Position numbers and translations under genes: made by a program. The notes beneath the pieces were generated by a model. The model worked only from the letters and a program-made list of their open reading frames with translations. It had not been told where the DNA came from and made no database searches. DNA of 64,000 nucleotides from Qipengyuania soli (GTDB lineage Bacteria; Pseudomonadota; Alphaproteobacteria; Sphingomonadales; Sphingomonadaceae): contig NZ_CP064654.1 in the NCBI RefSeq assembly GCF_015529805.1, positions 558,001 to 622,000 of the forward strand, in the 5' to 3' direction. Of this stretch, positions 26,270-35,670 are shown in pieces (the first letter of the stretch is position 1; every line of letters starts with the position of its first letter).

Positions 26270-29093
26270 GTCCTTCGGGAATGACGTGGAATTCGACCGC
26301 CTCGGCGGGGTCGAGGTAGGTGCGCGCCGTTTCCATGATCTGTTCGGGTGTAACTGCCGAATACCGCTCCTTGGCAGTGACAAAACGCTCGATGTCTTCC
26401 GGCTTGCTCTGGGCGCGGTCGACATAGCCCATCCAGCCGCCATTGCTCTTCAGCCGGTTGTCGAAACTTTCGAGTACCGGCTGCAAGGCGCGTTTGAGAA
26501 GGTCTGGGTCCACCGGTTCAGCCCGCAGCTTCTCTATGACCGAAACCAATGCCCCGTGCGTCGCAGCGATGTCCTTCACGTCGACCTGCGCACCGACCAT
26601 GAAGGTGCCGAAGCCGGTCCACACCTCGGACTGGGTCGTGTCGACTTCCGAACCGTAAGTCTTGCCGAGTTCTTCCCGCAGGGTGTCCGTCACCATAAGT
26701 CGGACAATGCGTCCAAGGAGAGTGAGGCGGGTGGATCGCTCCCAGTCGCTATCGTCGGCGGTGGGCCACATGAGATTGACCAGCGCCTGGTCCTTCTCGC
26801 CGCCATGGCGGACAATCTTTAGACCACGCTCCTTGGTGAAGCTGCGCTGGCGTTCTCCCTGGTCATAGGGACGAAAATTCGCTTCGCGCGGGGGAAGTGC
26901 ACCAAGGGTGCGGGCCACCGCATCGATGGCCTTTTGCTGGTCGAAGTCGCCGACGACGGCGATTTCGATCGCGCCTCGGGTCAGACGATCGGAAATTGCA
27001 TCGCGCAAGCTGCCGAAATCGAGTGCGAGGTAGGATTCGAGCGGCTGCCGCGAGAAGCGTGGGTCGCCATCCGTGACGATGTTCCGCATCGCTTCCCCGA
27101 AGGCTGACGATGGGGTTTTGTCGAGACGGGCAAAGAATGCGGGAAGGCTCTGCCTCCACGCCCCCAGACCTTCGGCCCGGTATCCCGGGTCACTCACGAA
27201 TGCGGCCAGAACCTGGAGCTGGAATTCGAGATCCTTAGGTGTGGTGTTGCCGGACATTGCGAAGCGATCGTCCTCGACCGAAATGTTGCCGCCAACCGAG
27301 CGTCCCGCCAGCAATGTTTGTAACTGGTCGAGCGAATGCTTGCCCAGGCCACCGGCTGCCAGTCGTCCGAAGAGTTCGGTGCCGAGCGGTTTCTCCTTGC
27401 TGTCGACAAGCCGGCCGCCATCGATGCCGAGCTGCACAGCCACCCGATCCTTTTCGAGCGTAGTCTGCTTGAGGTTGAGCATGACACCGTTTGCGAAGCG
27501 CAAGGTGCGGATGTCGAGCCTTTCGGACATCGTGTCGGACACGATTTTCCCAGGCGCTCCGAAATCGGTATAGCCGAACTCGGTGACGGCCTCCTGCGGC
27601 GGAGCATCGACCTTCCTTGCATATGCGGCAGCGACGGCCTCGCGCAGTGCGCCTTCGCCACCCTCGGGTGCGGCCTTGCCGGTAAAGCGCACCAGCGGCG
27701 CTGCGAGTTCGGGCCAGCCGTCCTTCATCGCTCCAAGCACGGCCTCAGGACTGATGGTGTCGGCCATCGCCTCGAACTGGGCGAGGCGATTGGCAGCACT
27801 GTCGGGCACCGAATTGCCTTGAGCGGTTGCGAGCGCCGCGCCTAGCCATCCGCCGTTGCTGCGGGTCGGTTCCTGCGCCGCAGAGTTTTCGAGCGAGTTG
27901 CGGATATTGGCTACCTGTTCCGCCACTTCGGCGGCGGTGAAGCCGTACTCCATGGCGCGGCGATACTGGTCGACCGCGGCGTCGAGCCCGCGCTGCCAGC
28001 CGCCATCCTCCGTCACCACGGTAAGTCGCGTCGTGCGCGACAGATTGTCCTGTTCGGAAAGTTGCAGGAAGGCTCCGCGGAATGGCGGGTCTTCCTTCTG
28101 CGCCTCGCGGCTCATCCGGCGGCCGATTATGCCGCTTGCCACTTGGCGTAGGGTTTCCTGTTGCCGAGCCGCAATGGTATCGGGTGCATCGACAAAGGCC
28201 GCGTGGCGCATCAGCGTCACGCTCTCGTCGAGGGCGGGGTGGGTGTAGATGTCATAGGCGTCGGCATACGCCGGATCGACGGGCCCCGGGCTCGGCTGGT
28301 CGGGAGACACTGCCGGCTTCCAGTCGGCGAAACGTGCGCGGATGGCCGCCTCGACCTTCGCAGGATCGTAATCACCCACCACGACAAGGGTGGTCGAGGA
28401 GGGAACGTATTCACGCTCCCAGAATCTCCGCAGCCCCGTGGCGGTTGCCGCTTCGAGGGTCTCTACCGTGCCGATGGGCAGGCGGGCCGGCATCCGTCCC
28501 TCGGGATAGGTGAATTCCAGCCCGTCGACGAAGTTCTGCAGCGCATAGGTGTTGCGCACCCGCCGCTCGGACAGCACAACGCCGCGCTCCCGCTCGACCG
28601 CTTCTGGGGTGATGGTCAGCTCGCTCGCCGTTTCGCGCATCAGCATCAGCGCGGTGCCGAGCAGTTCCTCGTCGGCTCGCGGAAGGTCGAGCTTGTATTC
28701 GGTGTACTCGAAGCCGGTCGAGGCATTGGTGTCGGCGCCGAAGGCCAGACCGAGGCGTTCGAGCAGCTTGACCATCTCGCCCTCGGGCACATTGGTCGAG
28801 CCATTGAAGGCCATGTGCTCGACATAGTGGGCGAAGCCGCGTTCCTCGTCATTTTCATCCAACGCGCCCGCATGAACCAGCATGCGAACAAGTGCAGTGC
28901 CCTCCGGTCGCTCGTTGTGGCGAATGATGTAGCGCATGCCGTTTTCAAGCTTGCCGAAGACCCAGCCGTCGGCTGGCTGGATATCGCTTTCCTCCAGTTC
29001 CCATGCAGCAGGATCCCAGCCTACCGCTTCGGCATGAGCGACCGACGATGTGGTAAGAAGGAGGGCGGCAAAGAGAGACTTGCGAATGATCAT
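26265..29093 (-). CDS. Exported M16 family zinc metallopeptidase (pitrilysin type)
   Basis: 942 residues. A signal peptide (about residues 1-22) is followed by two duplicated M16 halves. The inverted zinc motif HxxEH is at His89-Glu92-His93 (HYVEHMAFNGS) and the distal Glu lies in VERERGVVLSERR, so the N-terminal half is catalytic; the C-terminal half lacks the motif as expected. Such periplasmic enzymes degrade peptides or signal-peptide remnants. I chose the ATG at 29093 because it gives a clean signal peptide; an in-frame start eight codons upstream exists. It may be linked functionally to the receptor it converges with, but this is only proximity. Confidence 0.92.
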   Translation of the reverse strand: MIIRKSLFAALLLTTSSVAHAEAVGWDPAAWELEESDIQPADGWVFGKLENGMRYIIRHNERPEGTALVRMLVHAGALDENDEERGFAHYVEHMAFNGSTNVPEGEMVKLLERLGLAFGADTNASTGFEYTEYKLDLPRADEELLGTALMLMRETASELTITPEAVERERGVVLSERRVRNTYALQNFVDGLEFTYPEGRMPARLPIGTVETLEAATATGLRRFWEREYVPSSTTLVVVGDYDPAKVEAAIRARFADWKPAVSPDQPSPGPVDPAYADAYDIYTHPALDESVTLMRHAAFVDAPDTIAARQQETLRQVASGIIGRRMSREAQKEDPPFRGAFLQLSEQDNLSRTTRLTVVTEDGGWQRGLDAAVDQYRRAMEYGFTAAEVAEQVANIRNSLENSAAQEPTRSNGGWLGAALATAQGNSVPDSAANRLAQFEAMADTISPEAVLGAMKDGWPELAAPLVRFTGKAAPEGGEGALREAVAAAYARKVDAPPQEAVTEFGYTDFGAPGKIVSDTMSERLDIRTLRFANGVMLNLKQTTLEKDRVAVQLGIDGGRLVDSKEKPLGTELFGRLAAGGLGKHSLDQLQTLLAGRSVGGNISVEDDRFAMSGNTTPKDLEFQLQVLAAFVSDPGYRAEGLGAWRQSLPAFFARLDKTPSSAFGEAMRNIVTDGDPRFSRQPLESYLALDFGSLRDAISDRLTRGAIEIAVVGDFDQQKAIDAVARTLGALPPREANFRPYDQGERQRSFTKERGLKIVRHGGEKDQALVNLMWPTADDSDWERSTRLTLLGRIVRLMVTDTLREELGKTYGSEVDTTQSEVWTGFGTFMVGAQVDVKDIAATHGALVSVIEKLRAEPVDPDLLKRALQPVLESFDNRLKSNGGWMGYVDRAQSKPEDIERFVTAKERYSAVTPEQIMETARTYLDPAEAVEFHVIPEGQ

Positions 29094-29193
29094 GGGCAAG
29101 GGCTGCCCTATCGGCACCCGGCTGACAATGGCGTGAACCTTCTTGTTAACGCTGGAGGCGATTTTGCCCGTGTTTTCGTGCGATTGGCACGAT

Positions 29194-30087
29194 ATGGAGA
29201 TGCCCGTGAGCAGGCTCGATCTCGTCTATAATCCGGTGTCGGGCAGCTTCAGCCAGGCGCATCTCGATGCGCTGGTAGCGGCGCTTCGTTCCGAGGGGTT
29301 CGAGGTGACCCCGCTGCCGACGACGGCCGAGGGGGCGCAGTTCTCGGGCGACGCGGATCTCATCTGCATCCATGGCGGCGACGGGACATTGCGCGATTGC
29401 GTAAAGACGCTCGGCGAGGATGCAGGGCGTATCCCGCTCGCCGTGGCGCCTTCGGGCACGATCAACCTCGTGGCCCGAGAACTGGGCTATCCGCGACAGC
29501 CGGAAGCCTTCGCTCGCAAGTTGGCGGAAGGTTGGAAGCGTGGTTCGGAAAGCTGGATCCATGCACCGCTCTACCAGCTGGGCGACATGCCGATCGTATC
29601 GTGCCTTTCAATCGGGCCGGACAGTCATGCGGTTGCCCGCGTGTCGGGACCGCTCAAAAAGCGCATCGGGCGCTATGCCTATGTCGTGGCGATGATGCAG
29701 CAGATGCGCGAATGGCCACGCTCGGCGATGCAGATCAGGGGTACGGCCGTCGATGGCGAGCGTTTCGAATGCGCAGCCGAAGCCGTGATCGTGTCGAGCG
29801 CGGCGCTCTACGCCGGACCCTTTCGCCTGAGCCCGCAGGCCGCACTCGCCGCGGATTCGGTCGAGCTCATATCGCTGAAGAAATCGACCCGCCTTCGCAC
29901 CATCGCGCTCAGCCTTGCCGCCATGTTCAACCTGTCGGTGGCGCGCCTCGGCATTGCCGAAGTACGCTCTGTCCGCCGCGTCGAGTTCGACCGTTGCGTT
30001 ACTCCCGTACAAGTCGACGGCGACCACATGCCCGATTGCGCCTGGGCTATCGGTCCAAGCGGCCTGACGCTGCGCTACGTGGTCTGA
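29194..30087 (+). CDS. Diacylglycerol/sphingolipid kinase-family lipid kinase
   Basis: 297 residues. DAGK catalytic fold: N-terminal LVYNPVSGSFS, the nucleotide loop CIHGGDGTLRDCV, and VAPSGTINLVARELGYP. The C-terminal half is the beta-sandwich domain. It phosphorylates a lipid hydroxyl at the inner membrane; sphingomonads contain sphingolipids, so diacylglycerol is not the only candidate. The start is uncertain (ATG 29194 or 29200; a TTG at 29143 is unlikely). Divergent from the M16 gene; its stop abuts the purC stop. Confidence 0.85.
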   Translation: MEMPVSRLDLVYNPVSGSFSQAHLDALVAALRSEGFEVTPLPTTAEGAQFSGDADLICIHGGDGTLRDCVKTLGEDAGRIPLAVAPSGTINLVARELGYPRQPEAFARKLAEGWKRGSESWIHAPLYQLGDMPIVSCLSIGPDSHAVARVSGPLKKRIGRYAYVVAMMQQMREWPRSAMQIRGTAVDGERFECAAEAVIVSSAALYAGPFRLSPQAALAADSVELISLKKSTRLRTIALSLAAMFNLSVARLGIAEVRSVRRVEFDRCVTPVQVDGDHMPDCAWAIGPSGLTLRYVV

Positions 30088-30891
30088 TTACTTCTTCGGC
30101 TTGGGCGAGCTGCGCAGGCGGCCGCGGTGTGCGTTCATGTCAAGCACTTCGCCGGGACCGCTGTCGTCGTCCTGCAGCAGGCGGAGGCGTCGGGCGACTT
30201 CCTGATAGGCCTCGCTTTCCCCGCCAAGGTCGCGGCGGAAACGATCCTTGTCGAGCTTTTCGCCGGTGTTGATGTCCCACAGGCGGCAGCCGTCGGGGCT
30301 GATTTCGTCGGCCAGGATCACGCGGCTGTAGTCGCCGTCCCAGATGCGTCCGAACTCGAGTTTGAAGTCGACCAAGCGGATGTCGATCGCGCTGAACATG
30401 CCGCACAGGAAGTCGTTGATGCGGATTGCCATCGACGAGATGTCCTGCATCTCTTCGTGGCTGCACCAGTTGAAGCAGGCGATTTCCTCTTCCGAGACCA
30501 GCGGGTCGCCGAGGCTGTCGTCCTTGTAGCAATATTCCAGCAACGTGTGCGGGAGCAGCTCGCCTTCCTCGATGCCGAGACGCTTGCTGAGCGAGCCGGC
30601 GGCTACATTGCGCACGATCACTTCGAGCGGGATGATCTCGACCTGGCGGATCAGCTGCTCGCGCATGTTGAGGCGACGGATGAAGTGCGTCGGGATGCCG
30701 ATGTGCGAAAGGCGGGTGAAAACGAACTCGCTGATGCGGTTGTTGATCACACCCTTGCCGTTGATCGTGCCCTTCTTCTGGGCGTTGAAGGCGGTCGCGT
30801 CGTCCTTGAAATACTGGATCAGCGTGCCCGGTTCGGGGCCTTCGTAGAGGATCTTGGCCTTGCCTTCGTAGATCTGGCGGCGACGTGCCAT
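30088..30891 (-). CDS. purC: Phosphoribosylaminoimidazolesuccinocarboxamide synthase
   Basis: 267 residues. SAICAR synthase joins aspartate to CAIR in purine synthesis. Motifs: [15 protein letters not shown], the substrate segment [28 protein letters not shown] and DFKLEFGR. The C-terminus has a short extra basic tail ([12 protein letters not shown]). ATG at 30891 gives the normal N-terminus; an upstream start adds eight codons. It is separated from purS/purQ by the receptor, peptidase and lipid-kinase genes. Confidence 0.95.
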   Translation of the reverse strand: MARRRQIYEGKAKILYEGPEPGTLIQYFKDDATAFNAQKKGTINGKGVINNRISEFVFTRLSHIGIPTHFIRRLNMREQLIRQVEIIPLEVIVRNVAAGSLSKRLGIEEGELLPHTLLEYCYKDDSLGDPLVSEEEIACFNWCSHEEMQDISSMAIRINDFLCGMFSAIDIRLVDFKLEFGRIWDGDYSRVILADEISPDGCRLWDINTGEKLDKDRFRRDLGGESEAYQEVARRLRLLQDDDSGPGEVLDMNAHRGRLRSSPKPKK

Positions 30892-31015
30892 CGGACAGTA
30901 TTCCTTATCGCTCAAAAAGCTGTCGCCCCGGTAGCGGAATCGGCTGGCGACCGCGGCCCGGGGCGTTCGCTTGGCGCATACAGAAGCGCAGGTGCGAAAG
31001 CAATTGTGGGCGGGT

Positions 31016-32323
31016 TCAGTGTACCGCTTTGGACGGGAGGTCTTCCACCGCCGGTGCGTGGTCTTCCTTGAGCTTGGCGATCATCCGACCCAGCGTCGCT
31101 CGCTGGACAAGGACGCTGAACAGGACTGCGCCGAACGTTGCAGCCAGTATCAGCTCGCGCGTTTCGCCCGGTGGGAGGGAGAGGGCGAGAGCGATCGAGA
31201 TCCCTCCGCGCAGCCCGCCCCACCACAAGACCCTCCCGGCGCCCTTTTCGCTTAGGCGCGCAGCGGGAATCGCCTTCGTCGAGATTGTGACCGCGATAGC
31301 TCGGGCCAGCAAGGTAAGCGGAATGACCGCCAGGCCGAAAACCAGGTCATCGAGGCCGGGTACCAAAGCGATCATCTCGAGGCCGATGAGCAGGAAGAGG
31401 ACAGAATTCAGCAGCTCGTCGACCAGCTCCCAGAACTTGATCACGTAGTCGCGCGTCACGTCGCTCATGGCATAGGTAACGCCCTGGTTGCCGATCAACA
31501 GGCCTGCTACGGCCATGGCAAGGGGACCGGAAATGTGGAAGGCCGAACATAATGCATAGCCGCCCATTACGATGGCGAGAGTGATGAGCACTTCGAGGGT
31601 GTATTCGTCCATGCTCGCCAGCGCGCGATAGCCGATCCAGCCGAACACCAGTCCGACCACCACGCCGCCACCGGCTTCAATCGCGAAAAGTCGGGCCCCT
31701 TCGGCGAGCGAAAACTCCGCCCCTGTTATCGCTGCCCCCAGAAGAATCGTGAAGACCACGATACCGACACCGTCGTTGAACAGGCTTTCACCCGCGACTG
31801 CGCTCTGGAGCGATGCTGGGACGTTTTCCTCGCGCAGGACGCCCAGGACAGAAACCGGATCAGTGGGCGAGATTAGAGCGCCGAAAACGAAGTACCAGAT
31901 CGGCGCGATCGGAAGGCCCAGCAGTAGACCGACGCCCATCGTCGCGAAACCGACCAGCACGGTCGAGACGATCACGCCGACAGTCGAGAGCAGGAGAACG
32001 GGCAGCCAGGCGGAGCGTAGACGCTCGAGATCGACATGCAGGGCGCCTGCAAAAAGCAGGAAGCTGAGCATTCCTTGCAGCAGTGTCTCGGTAAAATTCA
32101 GCTCCTCCAGCAGGCGAGCGACGCGGTCATCAACTGTGACTCCTGGCAGCAGGGCATTGGCAAGCATCAGTCCGGTCGCTGCCAGCGCACCCATGACGGT
32201 CAGGCCGATGACATGCGGCAGGCGCAGGAAATGGTGGTTGAACCACCCAAGAAATGCGGCGGTGACGACGAGCAGGGCGGCAATGTCGAACGCCGACAGT
32301 GCGGCGGAAGCTGTTTCGTGCAT
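31016..32323 (-). CDS. CPA1-type Na+/H+ antiporter (NhaP/NHE-like)
   Basis: 435 residues, about 12 hydrophobic helices. The ion-binding segments of CPA1 exchangers are present: [32 protein letters not shown] and the arginine-containing [16 protein letters not shown]. It expels Na+ (or K+) in exchange for protons and should contribute to pH and salt tolerance. The C-terminus has only a short cytoplasmic tail. The ATG at 32323 gives the normal N-terminus; longer in-frame starts are rich in Cys and Arg and unlikely. Divergent from the HPr-kinase-like gene with a 76-base shared promoter region. Confidence 0.92.
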   Translation of the reverse strand: MHETASAALSAFDIAALLVVTAAFLGWFNHHFLRLPHVIGLTVMGALAATGLMLANALLPGVTVDDRVARLLEELNFTETLLQGMLSFLLFAGALHVDLERLRSAWLPVLLLSTVGVIVSTVLVGFATMGVGLLLGLPIAPIWYFVFGALISPTDPVSVLGVLREENVPASLQSAVAGESLFNDGVGIVVFTILLGAAITGAEFSLAEGARLFAIEAGGGVVVGLVFGWIGYRALASMDEYTLEVLITLAIVMGGYALCSAFHISGPLAMAVAGLLIGNQGVTYAMSDVTRDYVIKFWELVDELLNSVLFLLIGLEMIALVPGLDDLVFGLAVIPLTLLARAIAVTISTKAIPAARLSEKGAGRVLWWGGLRGGISIALALSLPPGETRELILAATFGAVLFSVLVQRATLGRMIAKLKEDHAPAVEDLPSKAVH

Positions 32324-32348
32324 GGGATGGGGGGTAGCGCGGGTTCCA

Positions 32349-32366
32349 CGCAAGGTGAAGCTTGCG
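32349..32366. promoter_or_regulatory. Inverted repeat CGCAAG-N6-CTTGCG between divergent genes
   Basis: Six-base arms (32349-32354, 32361-32366) around GTGAAG in the 76-base gap between the antiporter and the HPr-kinase-like gene. It could be an operator serving both. The arms are short, so chance is a serious alternative. Confidence 0.25.
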
Positions 32367-32399
32367 CGCCAACAAAGGCTTGGGCAGCATTGTGCGCGC

Positions 32400-33299
32400 A
32401 TGCACCGCTACCGTCACTCCGGCCTCGAAATCGTGTCCGAGATCGCCCTGCCGGAATGGGACGGCTTTGCGAGCAGTTCGGCTAGCCACGCAGACATCAA
32501 GATCGAGCTGTCCGACGAACGTTCTCCGGCGTTTCCAAGGGACGGCAGCACCTATTCATCGGGCTCGACTGCGGGTTTCTGCATAGAAGGCGTCGGCGGG
32601 TGGGAGCTCGAGGCAGGACGTCGGATGACGCTTTATCCGAGCCTCGCCGTAGACCCAGCTGAACTGCGTCTGTTCACACTGGGAAGTGCCTGGGGCGTGC
32701 TCGGTTACCAGCGCGGCGATCCGATGTGGCATGGCAGCGCCGTGGAATTGGATGGCAGGGCAGCCCTGTTTTGTGGTGATGCGGGCGAAGGCAAGAGCAC
32801 GATGGCGGCGGCCATGGTAGCTACGGGCGCGAGGCTGGTTGGGGACGATCTTTCGAAGGTGGAGCCGAACGCCGGGGGTGCGCTGATCCACCCTTCATCT
32901 TCGCGGCTCAAGCTGTGGGGTGCAGCGGTCGATCATTTCGGCTGGCGCGAGCGCGTGGTCCAGCGCGACGTGATGCGCGAAGACAAGTTCCACTGCCATA
33001 TCGAACCCAACCATGCCGGAGGTCCGCCGCTCCCGCTGGCCGCAATTGTCGTGCTGGAAAGCGGCGAGGCCCCGTTGCTGGAGCCGTTATCGGGCAGCGA
33101 AGCGCTTGCCGAGGTCCTGAGCGGCACGATCTACCGCCCCGAAGCGCTCGAAACCATGGGCCGCTGGGGCGAGCAGGGCGCGCTGGCAGCGCGAATCATC
33201 GCAGGTGCCAAGGTATTCCGCCTGACCCGACCGCGCGATCTCGGGGCAATCGGCGAGAGCGCCGGGCTGGTTTCGGAGATGCTGGATCGGCTCGGGTAG
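32400..33299 (+). CDS. HPr kinase/phosphorylase-like protein
   Basis: 299 residues. The N-terminal 110 residues are a beta-rich domain without recognised motif. The C-terminal part resembles the HPr kinase P-loop domain: FCGDAGEGKST (about 125-133), then GDDLSKVE and the conserved SSRLKLWG. True HPrK/P has an N-terminal domain and a CTE loop not seen here. In sphingomonads such proteins occur in HPr-rel-A clusters with PqqD-like chaperones and nucleotidyltransferases or beside lasso-peptide genes; none of those is adjacent, so this copy is an orphan. The long upstream in-frame extension is antisense to the antiporter and was rejected. Confidence 0.72.
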   Translation: MHRYRHSGLEIVSEIALPEWDGFASSSASHADIKIELSDERSPAFPRDGSTYSSGSTAGFCIEGVGGWELEAGRRMTLYPSLAVDPAELRLFTLGSAWGVLGYQRGDPMWHGSAVELDGRAALFCGDAGEGKSTMAAAMVATGARLVGDDLSKVEPNAGGALIHPSSSRLKLWGAAVDHFGWRERVVQRDVMREDKFHCHIEPNHAGGPPLPLAAIVVLESGEAPLLEPLSGSEALAEVLSGTIYRPEALETMGRWGEQGALAARIIAGAKVFRLTRPRDLGAIGESAGLVSEMLDRLG

Positions 33300-33304
33300 C
33301 GAAG

Positions 33305-33379
33305 TGGTGCCCAGGGGCGGAGTCGAACCACCGACACGACGATTTTCAGTCGTCTGCTCTACCACTGAGCTACCCGGGC
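33305..33379 (-). tRNA. tRNA-Phe (GAA)
   Basis: The reverse strand folds as a 75-base tRNA with encoded CCA. The acceptor GCCCGGG pairs with CCTGGGC (one G-U), discriminator A. The D arm is GCTC/GAGC, the anticodon arm GACGA/TCGTC with loop CTGAAAA giving anticodon GAA, and the T arm carries GTTCGACTC. It lies 89 bases after yacG on the same strand, so it may be the last element of the infA-maf-RNase-yacG unit. Its 3' end is five bases from the convergent HPr-kinase-like stop. Confidence 0.95.
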
Positions 33380-33468
33380 ACACTGCTTCGGCGGAGGGGC
33401 TACAAGAGCCCCGCGAGCAATGAGAGCGCGCCTATGGCGAAGCGGGCACGCCTTGGCAAGGGGGTAAT

Positions 33469-33657
33469 TCAGTCCTCGCGCGTGCGCAGGACTTCGTCGG
33501 CGATTTCCTCGGGCATGGCAGGGCGACCGGGCACGGCGTAACCGTCGCCGAACCATTGCGCCAGATCGCGGTCTCGGCAGCGCGAAGAGCAGAACGGGCT
33601 GAACTCGGCACTGCGCGGCTTGCGGCAGATCGGGCAGGGTTTGGACGAGTTAGGCAT
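33469..33657 (-). CDS. yacG: YacG-type zinc-finger protein (putative DNA gyrase inhibitor)
   Basis: 62 residues. Four-cysteine zinc site CPICRK and CSSRCRDRDLAQW, followed by the GYAVPG motif and an acidic tail, all typical of YacG. In E. coli YacG binds GyrB and inhibits gyrase. The ATG at 33657 overlaps the stop of the RNase-like gene by eight bases, so translation is coupled. Small but well supported. Confidence 0.92.
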   Translation of the reverse strand: MPNSSKPCPICRKPRSAEFSPFCSSRCRDRDLAQWFGDGYAVPGRPAMPEEIADEVLRTRED

Positions 33658-34630
33658 GATCGACCATCTGGGCATGGGGAGCCGCAATCGCAATGCCGGG
33701 ATCGGCCCTGACCAAGAGTTCGCGGCCCATCCGGCGGCGCAATTCGTCGAGCCATTCGGGACGCAGCTTGTCGATGACCGCGGGATGGGCGGACAGCTCG
33801 ATCCGACCCGCCCCCGCCAGACCCTCGGCCTTGCGCAGCAGCACGCGGGCAGCAGCCCCCGCGCGGTTGCGCGCGATGCGATGGAGGAGCGAGGGACGCT
33901 CCAGCCGCGCGATGATCTGGACGAAACCGAAGCCGTTCATGGCGGTGCGTTCATGTGGCCAGTGTGCGAGGTTTTCTTCCAGCCCGGTATCGACGACCTT
34001 GCGATCTCCCTTGTCGCTGACGGTGGGGAAATCGATACCGATGTTGCCGGCAAGGTCGAACCGCGCGATGCTGCGCGCCAGCGCCGGGATGCCATTGAAG
34101 GTGATCGCTTCGAATGGCCCGCCGTCGATGTCGATCAGCGTCATGGCCGGGGTCTCGGCGAAGAGCAGGCTCCCGCCGTAAAAATCGACCTGCTGGATCG
34201 CGGCTTCCATCCACAGATCGTCCCAGTCTGCGTCGTCCGGGAAACGGTGGACGATTTGCACTTCGGCCTCCTCGCCCAAGGCTTCGGCGAGCGACGGAGC
34301 GGGCTTCACCGGGTTCTCGGTGAACCGGCACTGGGCAAGCTTGAGCCGGCCCCGTTCGGCCATGGCTTCGCGCGTCACCCGCATTCGGACAGGGGCGCCG
34401 ATGCTGACTGGACGGGGAACGAGCGGGCACAAGGCCTTCTCGCCATTGGCGAACTCGACCAGGCCCGCGCGGCCTTCGCCCAGTCTTTCGAGCAGCTTCG
34501 CATCGGCGATCTCGCCGGTTACCAGCCCACTTCCGGGCCAGCTGACGCGCGCCGCATCGATGCCGTTGTCGCCGAGCCGGATCGCGCGATGTTCGCCGAT
34601 CCCTTCTTCGACGAGCCAGCGGTCAGGCAA
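33650..34630 (-). CDS. Short ribonuclease E/G-like protein
   Basis: 326 residues, shorter than RNase G (about 490). The RNase E/G catalytic core is recognisable: TLIDIDGGPFEAITFN and GNIGIDFPTVSDKGDR hold the two metal-binding Asp positions (IDID and GIDF). The zinc-link CPxC motif and RNase E scaffold are missing, and the N-terminal S1-like part is reduced. A role in rRNA/mRNA processing is likely. I place the start at the TTG (34630) overlapping the maf stop by eight bases, because the conserved RWLVEEG begins three codons later. Second last gene of the infA unit. Confidence 0.85.
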   Translation of the reverse strand: MPDRWLVEEGIGEHRAIRLGDNGIDAARVSWPGSGLVTGEIADAKLLERLGEGRAGLVEFANGEKALCPLVPRPVSIGAPVRMRVTREAMAERGRLKLAQCRFTENPVKPAPSLAEALGEEAEVQIVHRFPDDADWDDLWMEAAIQQVDFYGGSLLFAETPAMTLIDIDGGPFEAITFNGIPALARSIARFDLAGNIGIDFPTVSDKGDRKVVDTGLEENLAHWPHERTAMNGFGFVQIIARLERPSLLHRIARNRAGAAARVLLRKAEGLAGAGRIELSAHPAVIDKLRPEWLDELRRRMGRELLVRADPGIAIAAPHAQMVDHA

Positions 34631-35198
34631 GGTCGAACCCCGCCGCCTTGAGCAGCGCGCGTGTCTCGTAGAGCGGCAGGCCGACAACGCCCGAATGGCT
34701 ACCCTGGATGCGGCTGATCAGACCCTCGGCAATGCCCTGGATGGCATAGCCACCCGCTTTGCCGTGCCATTCGTCGCTGGCGATGTAGGCCTCGATCTCC
34801 TCGCGCGAGAGGCGCTTGAAGATGACCACAGTCTCGCTCAGTCGCTCACGCATGGTGCCGTCAGGTGCGCGCAGGGCGATGGCCGACAGCACTCGGTGAC
34901 GCCGACCCGACAGCAGTTCGAGGCACTGGCGCGCGGTCGCCTCGTCCTCGGCCTTGGGCAGGATGCGGCGGCCGGCGGCGACAACGGTGTCGCCTGCGAG
35001 CACGAAGCCTTCGGACGAAGCAGCGGTCTCTGCCTTCTCGCGCGCCATGCGCCTGGCGTAATCGCGCGGAAGTTCGCCCTTGCGTGGGCTCTCGTCGATA
35101 TCGGCTGCGGTGATCGCGTCGGGCGTCAGGCCGAGGCGCGCGATGAGTTCGCGCCTGCGGGGACTTGCGGATGCGAGGATGAGCTTGGGCGAACCCAC
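34623..35198 (-). CDS. maf: Maf family nucleotide pyrophosphatase
   Basis: 191 residues. Nucleoside triphosphate pyrophosphatase that hydrolyses non-canonical or modified NTPs (dTTP/UTP or m7GTP type). Motifs: LILASASPRRRELIARLG at the N-terminus, VLAGDTVVAAGRRILPKAED, and GKAGGYAIQGIAEGLI. Starts with GTG at 35198, six bases after infA. The order infA-maf-RNase-yacG is conserved in relatives. Confidence 0.95.
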   Translation of the reverse strand: MGSPKLILASASPRRRELIARLGLTPDAITAADIDESPRKGELPRDYARRMAREKAETAASSEGFVLAGDTVVAAGRRILPKAEDEATARQCLELLSGRRHRVLSAIALRAPDGTMRERLSETVVIFKRLSREEIEAYIASDEWHGKAGGYAIQGIAEGLISRIQGSHSGVVGLPLYETRALLKAAGFDLA

Positions 35199-35204
35199 GC
35201 CGGA

Positions 35205-35450
35205 TTACTGCGGGCCGGGGCCGCCGCGACCGGGCATGAAGCGGTAGGTGATGCGCGCCTTGGTCAGGTCGTAGGGCGTCAGTTCGCACAGGACCTCGTC
35301 ACCCACCAGCACGCGGATGCGGTTCTTGCGCATCTTGCCGGCGGTATGACCGAGCACTTCGTGGCCATTCTCGAGCTCCACCCGGAACATCGCGTTCGGC
35401 AGCAGCTCGACCACGCGCCCGCGCATTTCGAGAAGTTCTTCTTTGGCCAT
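35205..35450 (-). CDS. infA: Translation initiation factor IF-1
   Basis: 81 residues, an S1/OB-fold factor bound at the ribosomal A site during initiation. Typical [26 protein letters not shown] and the [15 protein letters not shown]-terminal strand. A nine-residue Gly/Pro extension (PGRGGPGPQ) follows the normal end at about residue 72. First gene of the infA-maf-RNase-yacG unit; its promoter must lie in 35451-35670, shared with the divergent TonB-type receptor. Confidence 0.97.
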   Translation of the reverse strand: MAKEELLEMRGRVVELLPNAMFRVELENGHEVLGHTAGKMRKNRIRVLVGDEVLCELTPYDLTKARITYRFMPGRGGPGPQ

Positions 35451-35592
35451 GCAGTCTTGTTATCCGTAAATTGTCAGAAATTGCGTGGCGGCGCCTTTAG
35501 CCGGAGCGCGGCCAAAAGGGAAGCCTTGGCGCATCGGGTCGGGGCCGACCAAGAGTCCATATGTCTCGACGAGCGACAAACCGATACAGGAA

Positions 35593-35638
35593 CCGCCCTT
35601 GCGGGGCATGGGTTCTTCCCGCAAGTGCGAGAGGGCGG
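35593..35638 (+). promoter_or_regulatory. Nested inverted repeat upstream of the Cys-repeat TonB receptor
   Basis: Inner arms CTTGCGGG (35598-35605) and CCCGCAAG (35618-35625) form an 8-base stem with a 12-base loop. Outer CCGCC at 35593-35597 can pair with GGCGG at 35634-35638 across a seven-base bulge. It ends 33 bases before the TTG start. It could be a leader RNA structure or a regulator site. Confidence 0.4.
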
Positions 35639-35670
35639 GGGCATGTTTCGGTTTAGTTTGAAGGTGATCG

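Noticed and set aside
31749..32399. N-terminal extension of the HPr-kinase-like frame
   Set aside because: It lies antisense to the antiporter; the ATG at 32400 gives a sensible protein.
33305..33379. tRNA-Phe as a mobile-element attachment site
   Set aside because: No integrase, repeated tRNA end or foreign gene block is adjacent.
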